This document shows positions 47,755 to 49,979 of a DNA stretch of 49,979 nt, piece after piece. Position 1 is the stretch's first letter; the number at the start of each line of letters is the position of its first letter. The stretch is from a bacterium (GTDB taxonomy: Bacteria; Patescibacteriota; WWE3; 2-01-FULL-39-13; JAACPI01): assembly GCA_009995545.1 (NCBI GenBank), contig JAACPI010000006.1, forward strand, positions 1-49,979. Direction: 5' to 3'. The position numbers and the translations under genes were made by a program. Below the pieces are notes generated by a model, which did no database searches, was not told the DNA's origin, and saw only the letters and a list, made by a program, of their open reading frames with translations.

Positions 47755-48807
47755 ATGAGATTCTTAAAAGGCCGTGATCTAACTGTAGATTTTTTATTTC
47801 TAATAGCTCTTTGTTTTGGCCTTTACTCTATATTTTCTATTTCTGTCGACTACTTTAAGCTTCAGTTAGTTTTTGCCCTAGTTAGTGTTTTTATTTATAT
47901 CCTGTTAGGTATTGTAAACAAGGAATTGATAAGGGTGTCGCTCTTTACCGGTTACCTTGTAATGTTAATACTACTAGTTTACTTATATATTTTTGGAGAC
48001 CCCGTAAGAGGTTCTAGCAGCTGGGTTAATATTGGTAATTTAGCGCTTCAGCCTAGTGAGTTTATTAAAATATCCATTATTTATGGTGCTTCCCTAATAT
48101 TAAGTGCAAAAAAGTTAAATTTAACAAAAAAACTTTTAATCCTAGCTATATTATTCGTGCCGGCTTTTTTGTTAACGGTTTTTCAACCAGATCTAGGGAC
48201 TGCCTTTTCTTTGTTGGTGGGGGTTGCCTCGGTAGTTTTTATTTCAACTATTTCAAAAAAACAATTTTTATATGTTATATTGTTAGGAATCCTGGCTATG
48301 TCAGTATCCTTTAGCTTTCTACAAGATTATCAAAAAACCCGTATTCAATCTTTTTTTAACCCAAATTCTGATCCATTAGGCTCTGGTTATAATGTAATTC
48401 AATCTGAAATAGCTGTCGGGTCAGGTGGGGTATTCGGCAGAGGATTTAAAAAGAATACCCAAGTTACCTTTCAGTATTTACCGGAGTCTCACACAGACTT
48501 CATTTTTGCCGCTGTATCCGAAAGCTTTGGTATGGTCTACTCTTTTTCGTTAATCTTAATTCTTTTTGGAATGTCTTACCGAATTCTTAAAAAACACGTT
48601 GCAGGTGGTTCTAATATTTTTAATAGCTATTTTGCCATGGGGGTATTTTCTTTACTATTACTACATTCTATTTTAAATATTGGAATGAATTTGGGTTTAC
48701 TTCCGATAACTGGCCTTCCCTTGCCCTTTATCTCCTATGGGGGTTCTTCTTTACTAACTTTTTCTATCTTTTTAGGATTATTACAAAGATTTAACTCAGA
48801 TCCTTAA
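47755..48807 (+). CDS. rodA: SEDS protein RodA (second FtsW/RodA paralogue)
   Basis: LALQPSEFIKISIIYG; FQPDLGTAFSLLVG; GRGFKKNTQVTFQYLPESHTDFIFAAVSESFG; LPLPFISYGGSSLL. Confidence 0.93.
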   Translation: MRFLKGRDLTVDFLFLIALCFGLYSIFSISVDYFKLQLVFALVSVFIYILLGIVNKELIRVSLFTGYLVMLILLVYLYIFGDPVRGSSSWVNIGNLALQPSEFIKISIIYGASLILSAKKLNLTKKLLILAILFVPAFLLTVFQPDLGTAFSLLVGVASVVFISTISKKQFLYVILLGILAMSVSFSFLQDYQKTRIQSFFNPNSDPLGSGYNVIQSEIAVGSGGVFGRGFKKNTQVTFQYLPESHTDFIFAAVSESFGMVYSFSLILILFGMSYRILKKHVAGGSNIFNSYFAMGVFSLLLLHSILNIGMNLGLLPITGLPLPFISYGGSSLLTFSIFLGLLQRFNSDP

Positions 48808-48878
48808 GTTGTACTAAAATGTTGTAATAAAAGGAATAATTTGGTAGGATTCTTATGTTTTATTATTAGATAGCTATT

Positions 48879-49448
48879 ATGTCAAATCTATATTGTGTTT
48901 TAAAAATTAAAGACAAGCAGTATTTTGTTACAGAAGGAGATATTGTAAAAACACACCCTATAACAATAGAGGAACCTATACAAATACTTTTACTAAGAGA
49001 TAACGAAGAAACATATTTAGGAGATCCTGTTGTAGAAAATGGTGGAGTAGAAATCTCTGTTATTGGTGTAAATAGAATAAAAACAGATGTTCGTAGGTAC
49101 AAATCTAAAAGTAGATATAGAAAAAATAAGTCTCATTCTCAAGAGTTTTCTATACTTAAAATAATAAAAATTGGATCTAAGCTTAAAGGTGTAAATATAA
49201 CAGTAATAAAAGAGGACGAGGAAACCAAAGAGGTCTTAGTAAAAAAGACTGCTGAAAAAGAGGTTAAGGAAGTTAAAGAGGTTAAAGTAGATACCTTAGG
49301 TTTTTCCACTAGAATTATAACCGCGCTGACTAAGAATAAAATAAACACTGTAAGTCAACTAGCAGATTTGTCTAAAGATCAAATCATTGCTTTAGATGGA
49401 TTAGGAAAGAAGTCTGCGGAAGAAATACTAAATAAATTAGGTAAATAA
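48879..49448 (+). CDS. rplU: Ribosomal protein bL21 with C-terminal RpoA alphaCTD-like helix-hairpin-helix domain
   Basis: N-terminal L21 (VLKIKDKQYFVTEGD...KSRYRKNKSHSQEF); C-terminal LGFSTRIITALTKNKINTVSQLADLSKDQIIALDGLGKKSAEEILNKLGK (nt 49293-49442). Confidence 0.87.
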   Translation: MSNLYCVLKIKDKQYFVTEGDIVKTHPITIEEPIQILLLRDNEETYLGDPVVENGGVEISVIGVNRIKTDVRRYKSKSRYRKNKSHSQEFSILKIIKIGSKLKGVNITVIKEDEETKEVLVKKTAEKEVKEVKEVKVDTLGFSTRIITALTKNKINTVSQLADLSKDQIIALDGLGKKSAEEILNKLGK

Positions 49449-49455
49449 AATATAA

Positions 49456-49725
49456 ATGGCGCATAAAAAAGCAGGTGGCTCACATGCCTCACAAAAATCT
49501 AATGTTCCAGGTAAAAGATTAGGGTTAAAAGTATTTGGTGACCAAATGGCTAAACCTGGTCAAATTATTATCCGACAAAGAGGTAGTAAATACTTTCCTG
49601 GTGAAAATACAGGGATGGGTAGAGACTATACTATTTTTTCTAAAATCGACGGTAGAGTAAAGTTTATTAAAAATAATAAAGGCAAATCCTACATTACTGT
49701 CGTAGCAGAGTCTGTTACTGAATAA
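49456..49725 (+). CDS. rpmA: Ribosomal protein bL27
   Basis: MAHKKAGGSHASQKSNVPGKRLGLKVFGDQMAKPGQIIIRQRGSKYFPGENTGMGRDYTIFS. Confidence 0.97.
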   Translation: MAHKKAGGSHASQKSNVPGKRLGLKVFGDQMAKPGQIIIRQRGSKYFPGENTGMGRDYTIFSKIDGRVKFIKNNKGKSYITVVAESVTE

Positions 49726-49769
49726 CTCTCAATCTTTTTTTAGGTAAATTTCCTATACCCCAAACTTCT

Positions 49770-49790
49770 AAATACTTTAGTGTATTTTAA
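49770..49790. terminator. Possible bidirectional terminator between rpmA and lepB
   Basis: AAATAC-TTTAGT-GTATTT hairpin between convergent genes. Confidence 0.45.
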
Positions 49791-49795
49791 TTACT

Positions 49796-49979
49796 TTACT
49801 TCGTGCCTGGGTTTGTCATTATTCCAAAGCTTTGTGGTGGCCAGTATCTAATTACGGATCTTCCAACGAAGTCTCTTTTTTCTACAAAGCCCCATTGTCT
49901 TGAGTCTGATGAGTTTTCTCTATTATCTCCAAATACAACGTACTTATCTTTAGGTACCTCTACTTTTTCTCCTTCTTTC
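49796..49979 (-). CDS. lepB: Signal peptidase I, C-terminal part, truncated at window edge
   Basis: Minus strand: EKVEVPKDKYVVFGDNRENSSDSRQWGFVEKRDFVGRSVIRYWPPQSFGIMTNPGTK*; GDNRxxSxDSRxWG box. Not in ORF track because partial. Confidence 0.9.
   Translation of the reverse strand, partial: KEGEKVEVPKDKYVVFGDNRENSSDSRQWGFVEKRDFVGRSVIRYWPPQSFGIMTNPGTK

Noticed and set aside
1-49979. CRISPR arrays, transposases, integrases, phage genes
   Set aside because: No repeat-spacer pattern or mobile-element protein motifs seen anywhere in the window.
1-49979. Recoded UGA (code 25 or 4)
   Set aside because: TGA acts as a normal stop (for example the flippase gene ends in TGA) and no genes need UGA readthrough.

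Overview
AT-rich, almost entirely plus-strand 50 kb window, probably from a Candidate Phyla Radiation / Patescibacteria-type genome. This lineage call is an inference from gene content (DUF4012 protein, zinc-less DksA, short RecO, reduced dcw cluster, standard stop codons). Two blocks dominate. (1) About 1-26.6 kb is a surface-glycan island: truncated Wzx-like flippase, many GT2 and GT4 glycosyltransferases, several large polytopic GT-C-like proteins, FkbM and class I methyltransferases, an HprK-like P-loop protein, a WcaJ/WbaP-type sugar transferase and a DUF4012 protein. (2) About 26.7-49.98 kb is housekeeping: recO, T-box/glyS, tRNA-Leu(CAA), efp, MFS transporter, DksA-like protein, then a reduced dcw cluster (mraZ-rsmH-ftsL-ftsI-[degenerate MurA-like]-mraY-ftsW-murG-ftsQ-ftsA-ftsZ), a membrane-anchored Kunitz/BPTI-domain protein directly after ftsZ, T-box/ileS, rodA, bL21 with an RpoA alphaCTD-like tail, bL27, and a partial minus-strand lepB. 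Main points to check: the BPTI-type protease-inhibitor domain in a bacterial division operon; the bL21-alphaCTD fusion; two T-box leaders with unusual or short Stem I; phased TGGKG repeats at the mraZ start resembling MraZ boxes; widespread leaderless-type promoters (-10 box 6-9 nt before ATG); a dcw cluster lacking all Mur ligases but carrying a catalytically degenerate MurA-like protein. All calls are by eye; no database searches were run.
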